A DNA stretch of 64,000 bases from JAGLTZ01 sp964637695 (lineage in GTDB: Bacteria > Blakebacterota > Blakebacteria > Blakebacterales > Blakebacteraceae). The translations under genes were made by a program, and so were the position numbers. Below are positions 1 to 7,392 of the stretch, piece after piece. Each line of letters begins with the position of its first letter. The stretch's first letter is position 1. The stretch spans positions 1 through 64,000 of the forward strand of contig CAZWVF010000001.1 of NCBI GenBank assembly GCA_964637695.1, in the 5' to 3' direction. Below the pieces are notes generated by a model that saw nothing but the letters and a program-made list of their open reading frames with translations, was not told the DNA's origin and ran no database searches.

Positions 1-45
1 TGCCCGGATAGCGCACAGTTCGTGAAAGTGAAGGGTCGACTTTGA
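1..45 (+). CDS. 3' end of an upstream gene (partial)
   Basis: Frame 1 is open from the window edge and ends at TGA 43-45, giving the C-terminal residues CPDSAQFVKVKGRL. The stop overlaps the ATG of the next gene as TGATG, the same one-base coupling used at several other junctions in this window. That makes it likely to be the tail of a real gene co-transcribed with the next two. Fourteen residues are too few to identify the product. Confidence 0.5.
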   Translation, partial: CPDSAQFVKVKGRL

Positions 46-902
46 TGCAGTTTAACAATGTAAAGAATGACGCACTGAAAATCGGCGAATTACCACGTCT
101 GCATATCGTGGCGATCGAAGATGTGATCCTTCATGAGGATCCCGATATCGAACGGGTCGCCAGACTTGTCGAGAGATTCAGCGCCGACGGAATTCTGAAG
201 AATCCCCCTGTTGTGGCGAGCACGAACAGCAATGGCAAACATATAGTACTTGACGGCGCTAACCGACTGACAGCACTTAAAAAGATAGGATTATCTCATG
301 TATTAGTTCAAGAGATAGGCTTGAAAGATGATGGTCTGAAGATAGACTGCTGGCACCATGCCATAGAGCACCTGGGCATGGAAGAAATCCTCATTCACGC
401 GGAACAGACAGATGGTGTGAAAGTGGTTCCTGGAGGTGGAGAAGAAGGGAGTGAGCTGGTACCGGATCTCCTCTGTAGAGTTGCTTTTGCAGATGGCGAG
501 ACTGTGGTGCTTAAGGGTTCAGTGATTCTCCTGGAGCGGATCGCCCAGCTTCAGAACTTCACCCATGTATATCAAAAGTTTGCATACCTCGACCGGGTCA
601 GTTACACGAATCTGGACGATCTGCGCAGGAACTACAGGCACTTCACCGCACTGATTTCCTTCGGGCGTTTTACGAAAGATGACTTGATAGCCCTGACAAA
701 TGCGGAAGTGCGCGTGCCGAGCGGGATAACGCGCGTTCTCCTGCCAAAACGGGCACTCCGCTTCAACCTGCAGCTTGAAATGTTGAGTGCGAGCCTGTCA
801 CTGGAGGAAAAGGAAGAATGGCTGCAGGAGAACATCAGGGAAAAGGTCAATGACAAGTCGATCAGATTCTACAGGGAACCAACGTTTTTCTTCGACGAAT
901 AG
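45..902 (+). CDS. ParB/Srx-fold protein, SerK/SbnI-like (possible free serine kinase)
   Basis: A 285-residue protein whose first ~80 residues have the ParB N-terminal/sulfiredoxin-like layout: a His-Glu pair at residues 30-31 and a DGANR motif at 70-74. Length, the position of the HE pair, and a late P-x4-TR-x-L-P segment near residue 230 resemble the free L-serine kinases SerK (Thermococcus) and SbnI (Staphylococcus), which make O-phosphoserine. There is no helix-turn-helix as in chromosome-partition ParB. The start ATG at 45 overlaps the preceding stop; a TTG at 42 is less likely. The next gene encodes TrpB2, which fits O-phosphoserine production. Caution: SerK/SbnI have a more His-rich motif (DGHHR type) where this protein has DGANR, so substrate and even kinase activity are inferred. 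Confidence 0.55.
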   Translation: MQFNNVKNDALKIGELPRLHIVAIEDVILHEDPDIERVARLVERFSADGILKNPPVVASTNSNGKHIVLDGANRLTALKKIGLSHVLVQEIGLKDDGLKIDCWHHAIEHLGMEEILIHAEQTDGVKVVPGGGEEGSELVPDLLCRVAFADGETVVLKGSVILLERIAQLQNFTHVYQKFAYLDRVSYTNLDDLRRNYRHFTALISFGRFTKDDLIALTNAEVRVPSGITRVLLPKRALRFNLQLEMLSASLSLEEKEEWLQENIREKVNDKSIRFYREPTFFFDE

Positions 903-922
903 AACAAGAAAGGAGGCGGATG

Positions 923-2281
923 ATGAATGATACGAAGATTTTCCTGACCGAAGCGGAGATGCCGCAGCAGTGGTACAACATACAGGCCGATCTGCCCGTG
1001 CCACTCCCCCCGGTGATCCATCCCGGAACGAAGGAGCCTATTGGTCCCGACGACCTGGCACCGCTCTTCCCGATGGGCCTGATTATGCAGGAGGTATCGC
1101 AGGATCGATACATCGATATCCCCGAAGAAGTCCAGGATGTGTACAAGCTATGGAGACCTTCGCCTCTGATCAGGGCCCACAGGTGGGAGAAGGCTCTCGA
1201 TACGCCTGCGAAGATCTACTACAAGTGGGAAGGAGTCAGCCCTCCCGGGAGCCACAAACCCAATACAGCCGTTGCGCAGGCATTCTACAACAAAGAAGAA
1301 GGCGTTAAGCGCATTGCCACCGAGACCGGTGCCGGGCAGTGGGGCAGCGCCCTGGCATTCGCCTGCAACCTCTTCGACATCGAATGCAAGGTCTACATGG
1401 TCAGGGTGAGTTACGACCAGAAGCCTTACCGCCGGATCATGATGGAAACTTGGGGTGCAGAATGCATTCCGAGCCCCAGCGACCAGACCAATGCCGGGCG
1501 TATGATACTGGAAAGGGATCCGAATTCCACCGGCTCGCTGGGTATTGCGATCAGCGAGGCTGTTGAGGAAGCAGTCTCCAGGGAGGACACAAAGTACTCG
1601 CTGGGCAGCGTTCTCAACCACGTGATGCTCCACCAGACCGTAATAGGCCTTGAAACGCTCCAGCAGTTCGAGAAAGCCGGCGAATACCCCGATGTGGTTA
1701 TTGGCTGCATCGGAGGAGGCTCCAACTTCGCCGGATTCGCCATCCCGTTCGCCAGAGACAAGATCGTGGATGGCAGGAAAACCCGTATCGTAGCGGTGGA
1801 ACCTGCGGCCTGCCCGACGATGACCAAAGGTCTCTACCGCTACGATTTCGGGGATACGGCGTGTACTACACCGTTGATCAAGATGTATACGCTGGGTCAC
1901 GATTTCGTGCCCGAACCGATCCACGCCGGTGGTCTGCGTTACCACGGGATGTCTCCCATCGTCTGTCACCTGTATGAGCAGGGACTGATAGATGTGGAAG
2001 CACATCATCAGAACCCGACCTTCGAGGCCGCGATGAGCTTCGTAAAGGCGGAGGGTCACCTGCCGGCGCCCGAGACCGCTCACGCGATCAAGGCGGCCAT
2101 GGATGAGGCACTGCGCTGCAGAGAGAGTGGAGAAGCGAAGGTGATCGCATTCAACAACAGCGGTCACGGCCACTTCGACCTGGCGGCCTACGAAAAATAT
2201 CTGGGTAATGAGCTGGTGGATTACGATTATCCGGAAGAGAAAGTTAAGGAGGCGCAGGCCCATCTGCCTGATGTAGAATAA
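923..2281 (+). CDS. trpB: Tryptophan synthase beta chain, TrpB2 type
   Basis: A 452-residue fold-type II PLP enzyme that joins indole to an activated serine to make tryptophan. The Schiff-base lysine lies in GSHKPN (K112); the catalytic-loop motif is ETGAGQWG; a glycine-rich phosphate-binding loop GCIGGGSN follows near residue 260. The N-terminal extension, the GSHKPN form (TrpB1 has GAHKIN) and the length place it in TrpB2. TrpB2 of Sulfolobus was reported to use O-phosphoserine rather than serine, notable given the SerK-like gene 20 bases upstream. No trpA or other trp gene is nearby. AGGAGG at 911-916 sits 6 bases before ATG 923, so I prefer it to ATG 920. Confidence 0.9.
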   Translation: MNDTKIFLTEAEMPQQWYNIQADLPVPLPPVIHPGTKEPIGPDDLAPLFPMGLIMQEVSQDRYIDIPEEVQDVYKLWRPSPLIRAHRWEKALDTPAKIYYKWEGVSPPGSHKPNTAVAQAFYNKEEGVKRIATETGAGQWGSALAFACNLFDIECKVYMVRVSYDQKPYRRIMMETWGAECIPSPSDQTNAGRMILERDPNSTGSLGIAISEAVEEAVSREDTKYSLGSVLNHVMLHQTVIGLETLQQFEKAGEYPDVVIGCIGGGSNFAGFAIPFARDKIVDGRKTRIVAVEPAACPTMTKGLYRYDFGDTACTTPLIKMYTLGHDFVPEPIHAGGLRYHGMSPIVCHLYEQGLIDVEAHHQNPTFEAAMSFVKAEGHLPAPETAHAIKAAMDEALRCRESGEAKVIAFNNSGHGHFDLAAYEKYLGNELVDYDYPEEKVKEAQAHLPDVE

Positions 2282-2289
2282 AAGGTGCC

Positions 2290-3744
2290 ATGAAAGCGCC
2301 TTCACCAGTTCGACTGGAAAGGCTGGATCAGTCCCGAATCCGCATTCCCAGAATCGGGGCCATGCACAGTGACGGGCTGATCTATGCCGACAGTGTTACC
2401 TCCAGGTACCTGAAGGGTGACAACAGTCCCCAACAGGTAGCCAATGTTGCCTGTCTGCCCGGGCTGGTTGGCATGAGCATGGCCATGCCCGACATCCACT
2501 GGGGATACGGCTTTCCCATAGGCGGTGTCGCCGCTTTCGACGTGGATGAAGGAGTAATCAGCCCGGGCGGGGTGGGGTATGACATCAACTGCGGAGTCAG
2601 GCTGCTGCGCAGCAGCCTGACCGCAGAAGAGGTGAAACCCCGCATAAAGGAGCTTGTAGATACCCTCTTCGAGCACATCCCCGCCGGTGTCGGTTCCCGC
2701 AGAGCTGAATTCAAGGTATCCAGGTCGAGCCTGCGGGAATTGCTGGTCGAGGGAGCCCGATGGGTAGCGGAGAAAGGGTGGGGGGAACCTCGGGACATTC
2801 TCCACCTGGAGAGCCAGGGGGTCCTGCAGGGTGCTGATCCGGGTCAGTTGAGTGATCGCGCGATTGAGCGGGGTCTCGACCAGATCGGCACGCTGGGCAG
2901 CGGTAATCATTTCGGTGAGGTTGGGGTGGTGGAGGAGATCTACGACCGGCAGGCCGCGCAGGCCTTCGGACTGGCCGAGGGAATGGTCACCTTCATGATC
3001 CATTGCGGCAGCCGGGGCCTGGGTTATCAGGTGGCCGATGATTATATGAATATGATGAAGGGATCTCTGATCCGTCACGGTATCGACCTGCCCGATCCAC
3101 AGTTGGTGTGCGCTCCAATAAGTTCAGAGGAGGGACAGCGGTACCTGGGAGCGATGAGAGCAGCCGCCAACTATGCCTTTGCCAACCGCCAGATGATCAC
3201 ACACCTGGCCCGTGAAGTGTTCGAAAAGGTTTTCAGTCGCAGCCGTCAGCAGATAGGACTCGAGGTGGTTTACGACGTATGCCACAACATCGCCAAGATC
3301 GAAGATCACCAGTATCAGGGGAAACAGAGGAAGGTCTGCGTACACCGTAAGGGCGCCACGAGAGCCTTCCCCGCCGGGCATCCGGAAATAGCTGAAGATT
3401 ACAGGGATGTGGGTCATCCTGTACTGATACCCGGTGATATGGGACGCTACTCCTACGTGCTGGTGGGATCCGAGAAGGCGATGGAGGAGAGCTGGGGCAG
3501 TACCTGTCATGGAGCCGGCCGGTTGAAATCGAGATCGAAGGCAAAAAAGGAGATGAGGGGCAGGCAGATCGACAGGGAACTTGCCGAAAAAGGGATATAC
3601 GTCAGGGCCAGATCGCGCGGAGTGCTGGCAGAAGAAGCCAGTGAAGCCTATAAAGATGTCACCGATGTGGTTAATGTTGTGGAGCAGGCAGGCATTACCA
3701 GGAAAGTTGCCAGACTGCGTCCACTGGGCAATATCAAGGGTTGA
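2290..3744 (+). CDS. rtcB: RtcB-family RNA-splicing ligase
   Basis: A 484-residue GTP- and Mn-dependent RNA ligase that joins 2',3'-cyclic phosphate (or 3'-phosphate) ends to 5'-OH ends in RNA repair or tRNA maturation. Family hallmarks are in order: the metal-binding GVGYDINCGVR (Asp, Cys), GSGNHF, MIHCGSRGLG, CHNIAKIEDH, HRKGATRAFP, and near the end STCHGAGR, whose His is the guanylylated residue in the family. Length matches full-length bacterial RtcB. It begins 8 bases after trpB and is probably in the same transcript. No archease or rtcA gene lies beside it, so the cellular substrate cannot be guessed from context. Confidence 0.95.
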   Translation: MKAPSPVRLERLDQSRIRIPRIGAMHSDGLIYADSVTSRYLKGDNSPQQVANVACLPGLVGMSMAMPDIHWGYGFPIGGVAAFDVDEGVISPGGVGYDINCGVRLLRSSLTAEEVKPRIKELVDTLFEHIPAGVGSRRAEFKVSRSSLRELLVEGARWVAEKGWGEPRDILHLESQGVLQGADPGQLSDRAIERGLDQIGTLGSGNHFGEVGVVEEIYDRQAAQAFGLAEGMVTFMIHCGSRGLGYQVADDYMNMMKGSLIRHGIDLPDPQLVCAPISSEEGQRYLGAMRAAANYAFANRQMITHLAREVFEKVFSRSRQQIGLEVVYDVCHNIAKIEDHQYQGKQRKVCVHRKGATRAFPAGHPEIAEDYRDVGHPVLIPGDMGRYSYVLVGSEKAMEESWGSTCHGAGRLKSRSKAKKEMRGRQIDRELAEKGIYVRARSRGVLAEEASEAYKDVTDVVNVVEQAGITRKVARLRPLGNIKG

Positions 3745-3832
3745 TGAAGGGAATCTCCGTGAAAGATCCCTCGATGAACGTCTATAGCTTTATCAGCATT
3801 TCGGTGTTTTTACCGGATACAGGCGGTACCGG

Positions 3833-4603
3833 ATGATCGATCCCGTTGGTCTGAATGCTCTTCTTTATGTGCTGACGGGCCTCTGTGCCGGGCTTCTGGG
3901 AGCTATTCTGGGTCTGGGTGGTGGAATTATCATAGTACCCGTACTGATTTTGCTGTTGAAAGTGCCTGCTCATATAGCCGTTTCCGCCAGCCTGGTAGCA
4001 GTCGTGGCCACTTCCATCTCTTCCAGTGCCGGATATATGAAACGGGGCCTTCCCCTGGTCAGGGTGGGGCTGACGCTGGAACTGACCACGATAGTTGGCG
4101 CTATTATCGGAAGTATCGCTGCTGGTTTCGTTCAGGAAGATGTGATCTTCATACTCTTCAGCGTTCTGCTATTCTACACGGCATGGAATATGTGGAAGGG
4201 CAGAAAAGTGAAGAACGTGGAGGGTGATCCGGATCTGTACATCGCAACTCCAATAGCTCTGGGAGGTTCGGGGGCTGCCGGCTGCATATCGGGTATGCTC
4301 GGAGTGGGCGGAGGAGTCGTGAAGGTCCCCGTGCTCAATATCCTCCTGGGTGCTCCTGTCCACAGGTCCACATCCACCAGCACCTTCATGATGGGACTGA
4401 CCGCCGCCGTGGGCAGCATAGCTTACTACGTCAGGGGAGAGTTCCTCCTCGAAGTTGCAGCTCCACTGGTTTTTGGCGTGCTTCTGGGTGCGAGACTGGG
4501 ACCGTGGACAGCCGTCAGGATCGACGCAAAGGGTATACGCAGAGCCTTTGTATTCGTACTGATATTCGTGGCCATAAGGATGATCTGGGGGGTGTTCTCA
4601 TGA
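3833..4603 (+). CDS. TSUP-family (TauE/SafE) membrane transporter
   Basis: A 256-residue, very hydrophobic inner-membrane protein with about eight predicted membrane segments arranged as two similar halves. Each half carries the family's glycine-rich signature (GAILGLGGGIIIVP near residue 30, GMLGVGGGVVKVP near 155). TauE/SafE proteins move sulfite, sulfonates or other organic anions; the substrate here is unknown. An 88-base gap separates it from rtcB, and its stop overlaps the following DUF1634 gene by 4 nt, so the two are translationally coupled. Confidence 0.88.
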   Translation: MIDPVGLNALLYVLTGLCAGLLGAILGLGGGIIIVPVLILLLKVPAHIAVSASLVAVVATSISSSAGYMKRGLPLVRVGLTLELTTIVGAIIGSIAAGFVQEDVIFILFSVLLFYTAWNMWKGRKVKNVEGDPDLYIATPIALGGSGAAGCISGMLGVGGGVVKVPVLNILLGAPVHRSTSTSTFMMGLTAAVGSIAYYVRGEFLLEVAAPLVFGVLLGARLGPWTAVRIDAKGIRRAFVFVLIFVAIRMIWGVFS

Positions 4604-4908
4604 ACCAGACTGCAAAGACCAGGATCACCGAGGCGCGACTGACCTCCGGTCTGGCCCAACTCTACAGGATCGGGTACGGATCAGTCCTGGTTCTGATGAT
4701 GCTGGGTCTGCTCTATTCCGTGGCAGGGTGGGGGCCTGCACTGATTGCGCTGAAGGCCGGCATAGTGGTTCTGCTCTCCATTCCGGTGATATCAGTTGTG
4801 TGGGTCGGTGTTGAAGCACTGCGTCGCCGCGACAGGCCTCTCCTCTACGTTGTCCTGGGTATTATCGCCCTGCTTATTGTGGCTGGTGTTATACCCTTGT
4901 TGCAGTGA
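4600..4908 (+). CDS. DUF1634 small membrane protein
   Basis: A 102-residue protein with three hydrophobic segments (about residues 25-45, 48-70 and 80-100) and a short Arg-rich loop before the last. It begins at the ATG of an ATGA overlap with the TSUP transporter; an upstream in-frame start would sit deep inside that gene. DUF1634 proteins are commonly encoded next to TauE/SafE transporters, which fits both the sequence and the position. It is probably an accessory subunit; its function is unknown. Confidence 0.75.
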   Translation: MNQTAKTRITEARLTSGLAQLYRIGYGSVLVLMMLGLLYSVAGWGPALIALKAGIVVLLSIPVISVVWVGVEALRRRDRPLLYVVLGIIALLIVAGVIPLLQ

Positions 4909-4988
4909 CTTCTTCTCGATTCATAGATAATATAGAAAGATCATGTAATACTTAAATTATGAACGGTAACACTATGCAGTATAACTGA

Positions 4989-5090
4989 TTACCGTTTGGG
5001 TAAAGGAATGAGCACTACCTTGCCGAACTGATTTCCATCCTCGAGAGACCTGTGCGCCTGTTCTGGGGCAGCTGGATTCTGTACAGCAGA
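4989..5090 (-). pseudogene. C-terminal relic of a medium-chain quinone oxidoreductase
   Basis: On the minus strand a 34-codon open stretch ends at TAA (4991-4989) and reads ...PAAPEQAHRSLEDGNQFG followed by KVVLIPLPKR. This is the characteristic C-terminal end of zinc-type/quinone-oxidoreductase members of the medium-chain dehydrogenase family (A-H-x3-E-x-G-x2-x-GK-V-VL). An in-frame TAA lies just upstream (5093-5091) and no start or catalytic domain is present. I read it as a gene fossil left after deletion of the rest, squeezed between two convergent genes. Confidence 0.55.
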
Positions 5091-5099
5091 TTACCGGTG

Positions 5100-5954
5100 T
5101 CACCACCTCAATGTAAAGCCGACTATAGGCCTGAAAACCGATCCCTGTGAGTCGTTTGCGGTCTCCACGATCGAGAAGAAGGGGCGGGTATCGAGCTCTC
5201 CCATCTTGTGCCTGTACAGTGCGAAGGTGTCGAGGATGTTTATGGCCCAGGCCAGCGCGATATAAAAGGTCTTGTTCTGCCTGAGCTGCTTCCTGCGCCA
5301 GGCCGGTTCTTCAGGCTCACCCAGTGGACTCAGGGTTATGGCCGCTATTATCAGACCCACACTGGCCACCGCATGCGCGGTCTCTCCCATCGAGAGCTGG
5401 CCGATCCCCGGCACGATCATCGAATACATGATCGGAGTGTCGGCAGGAGTGAAATTGCTGGAATGTGTATGCTCACGGGCCATATCGGCCATATCTGCAA
5501 CGGCTTCTTCTTCGTTCTCATAGACATGCAGATCTGTGAAGAGGATCCTCCTGTCATCTGTCCCGTAGAATGCCAGCGAGAACTGAACCTCTCCGCTCTC
5601 CAGCGTTCTTACAGCCCCGCATACCAGAAAAGCTGAACTGGTGCTTATGGCGTAACTCCCCATCGAGGCTGCATCTCTGACGACACTCTTCAGTTGAGCC
5701 CTGGAGAGCTCGCGGGCACGTTCGGTCTCGATTACGACCATCCCGGTGCTCTGTTTACGTATCCCCAGCAGGAAAGCAGAGTGACAGGCGGCGGCCAGGG
5801 CAGAATCGGCTTCAGAGGATACAAAAGGCATGATAGTAACGATCCTGCTGCTGGTGAGCTGGCACTCCGCCTCTTTAAATGGAAGCGCAGCCGTAAGCAC
5901 GACCGCGATTATGGAGGCGATCCTGATCTTGTCAGAAGAGGCTGAGGAATGCAT
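5100..5954 (-). CDS. Exported protein with DUF5683-like C-terminal domain
   Basis: A 284-residue protein with an N-terminal hydrophobic signal segment (residues ~11-30). The middle part is a small alpha/beta region; the C-terminal half has the pattern P-G-x-GQ (PGIGQLSMGE near residue 180), two hydrophobic stretches and NILDTFA, as in DUF5683-type envelope proteins. It ends in an aromatic residue (TLRW), possible for an outer-membrane location. Its ATG lies 23 bases inside the end of nuoN, so it looks like the last cistron of the nuo operon, though nothing suggests it is a complex I subunit. Function unknown. Confidence 0.6.
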   Translation of the reverse strand: MHSSASSDKIRIASIIAVVLTAALPFKEAECQLTSSRIVTIMPFVSSEADSALAAACHSAFLLGIRKQSTGMVVIETERARELSRAQLKSVVRDAASMGSYAISTSSAFLVCGAVRTLESGEVQFSLAFYGTDDRRILFTDLHVYENEEEAVADMADMAREHTHSSNFTPADTPIMYSMIVPGIGQLSMGETAHAVASVGLIIAAITLSPLGEPEEPAWRRKQLRQNKTFYIALAWAINILDTFALYRHKMGELDTRPFFSIVETANDSQGSVFRPIVGFTLRW

Positions 5955-7392
5955 CTCTGGCCAGCTGGAGCAGGGTCTCGGGGAAGATCCCTACATAGAT
6001 GACGGCTATCGCCAGGACAGCCACGGCAATATTGGCAACAGCCGGCCTTCTGTAAGGCAGGTAGGTCTTCTCCGGGGGCTTCATGTACATGTAGACGATC
6101 ACCCGGAAATAGTAGAAAGCTGCCACTACACTGCTCAGGACGCCGATGACTGCCAGGCCCACGTAACCGGCCTGAACCGCGGCTCCGAATGCGTAGAACT
6201 TGCCGAAAAAGCCGGCCGTCGGGGGGATGCCTGCCAGGCTGATCATGAATATGGCCATCGCCAGGGCCAGTCCCGGGCTCTTGACGGCTAAACCGTTCAG
6301 ATCATTCAGCGTTTCACGGCGGTCAGCCCCGCCTCCAATCAGAACCACCACACCGAACGCGCCGAGTGTCATCAGCGAATAGGCAGTCAGGTAAAACAGT
6401 ATGCCGGTGCCTCCCAGAGGGGAGGTTTCGGGCATGCTTCCCACGACTGCGGTCAGCAGGTAACCGGCGTGCGCTATGCTTGAGTATGCGAGCATTCGCT
6501 TGATATTCCACTGGGCGATGGCTGCGAAATTACCGGCGACCATCGACAACATGGCGATCCACCAGAGCATCTCCTGCAGTCTCGTGGCCGGAGCCGCCAG
6601 CAGTAGACCGAATATCTTTACTACCGCTGCAAATCCCGCTGCCTTCACCGCCGTTGCCATGAATGCCGTGATTGGTGTGGGGGCGGCCTGGTAGGCGTCG
6701 GGCGCCCACATGTGGAAGGGGACTGCAGCTACCTTGAATCCGAGCCCCACCATCAGCAGTACTCCGCCCCCCAGCAGGAGCAGGCCCGGACCGTTGCCCG
6801 ATTCCTTCAGGAAGAAGGCTATCCCGGTGAATCCGGTTGTACCTGCTGCGCCGTAAATCAGGGCCGTTCCGTAGAGGAGGAAGGCGGAGGCAAATGCCCC
6901 CAGCAGGAAGTACTTCAGGGCTCCCTCGCCGCTGCGGCGCTCCCAGCGGTTGAGGCTCACCAGGATATACGCGGAGAGGCTCATCGTCTCGAGGCCGATG
7001 ATCAGGGTGATCAGGTCGTTGGCCGAGGCCATCACCATCATCCCGACAACACCGAAGAGCAGGAGCATGTAGTACTCGCCGGGGAAGCGGCCGCGCCTCA
7101 TCTCGTGCGCGACGGACAATAGAACCACTACAAGTGCGGTTGCACAGAAGAGGACATAGAAAAAGAGGGAGAAATTGTTGAGCTGCCACGCACCGCTGAA
7201 TGCGGTCTCGCGTGCTCCCCACATGGAGAGGCTGACGGCCATCCCGGCCAGAAGCCCGGCCGCGCATATCCAGGGTATCAGTCTGTGTCCGGGCCTGGTG
7301 AAGAGGTCGACAATCAGGACGAGCAGGGCTGTGGCCAGAACGGTCACGACCGGAGCAACAGCGATCCACGAATAGAGTCCGGAGAAGGTCAT
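5932..7392 (-). CDS. nuoN: NADH-quinone oxidoreductase subunit N
   Basis: A 486-residue antiporter-like membrane subunit of complex I with about 14 transmembrane helices. It pumps protons across the inner membrane, driven by quinone reduction in the peripheral arm. Recognisable features are the conserved helix-7 to helix-8 region with the functional lysine (LGFKVAAVPFHMWAPDAYQ, residues ~220-238) and the NIKRMLAYSSIAHAGY segment near residue 300. Last of the 14 nuo genes; its ATG overlaps the nuoM stop by 4 nt and its end overlaps the following exported-protein gene by 23 nt. Confidence 0.95.
   Translation of the reverse strand: MTFSGLYSWIAVAPVVTVLATALLVLIVDLFTRPGHRLIPWICAAGLLAGMAVSLSMWGARETAFSGAWQLNNFSLFFYVLFCATALVVVLLSVAHEMRRGRFPGEYYMLLLFGVVGMMVMASANDLITLIIGLETMSLSAYILVSLNRWERRSGEGALKYFLLGAFASAFLLYGTALIYGAAGTTGFTGIAFFLKESGNGPGLLLLGGGVLLMVGLGFKVAAVPFHMWAPDAYQAAPTPITAFMATAVKAAGFAAVVKIFGLLLAAPATRLQEMLWWIAMLSMVAGNFAAIAQWNIKRMLAYSSIAHAGYLLTAVVGSMPETSPLGGTGILFYLTAYSLMTLGAFGVVVLIGGGADRRETLNDLNGLAVKSPGLALAMAIFMISLAGIPPTAGFFGKFYAFGAAVQAGYVGLAVIGVLSSVVAAFYYFRVIVYMYMKPPEKTYLPYRRPAVANIAVAVLAIAVIYVGIFPETLLQLARDAFLSLF

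Noticed and set aside
45..902. Chromosome-partition ParB
   Set aside because: Only the N-terminal-type fold is present; no helix-turn-helix DNA-binding domain, no parA neighbour and no parS-like sites.
1148..2305. 385-codon minus-strand frame opposite trpB
   Set aside because: Antisense shadow of a strongly recognised gene in a GC-biased genome.
3749..3772. Terminator after rtcB
   Set aside because: AGGGAATCT...AGATCCCT can form a bulged stem but no T-run follows.
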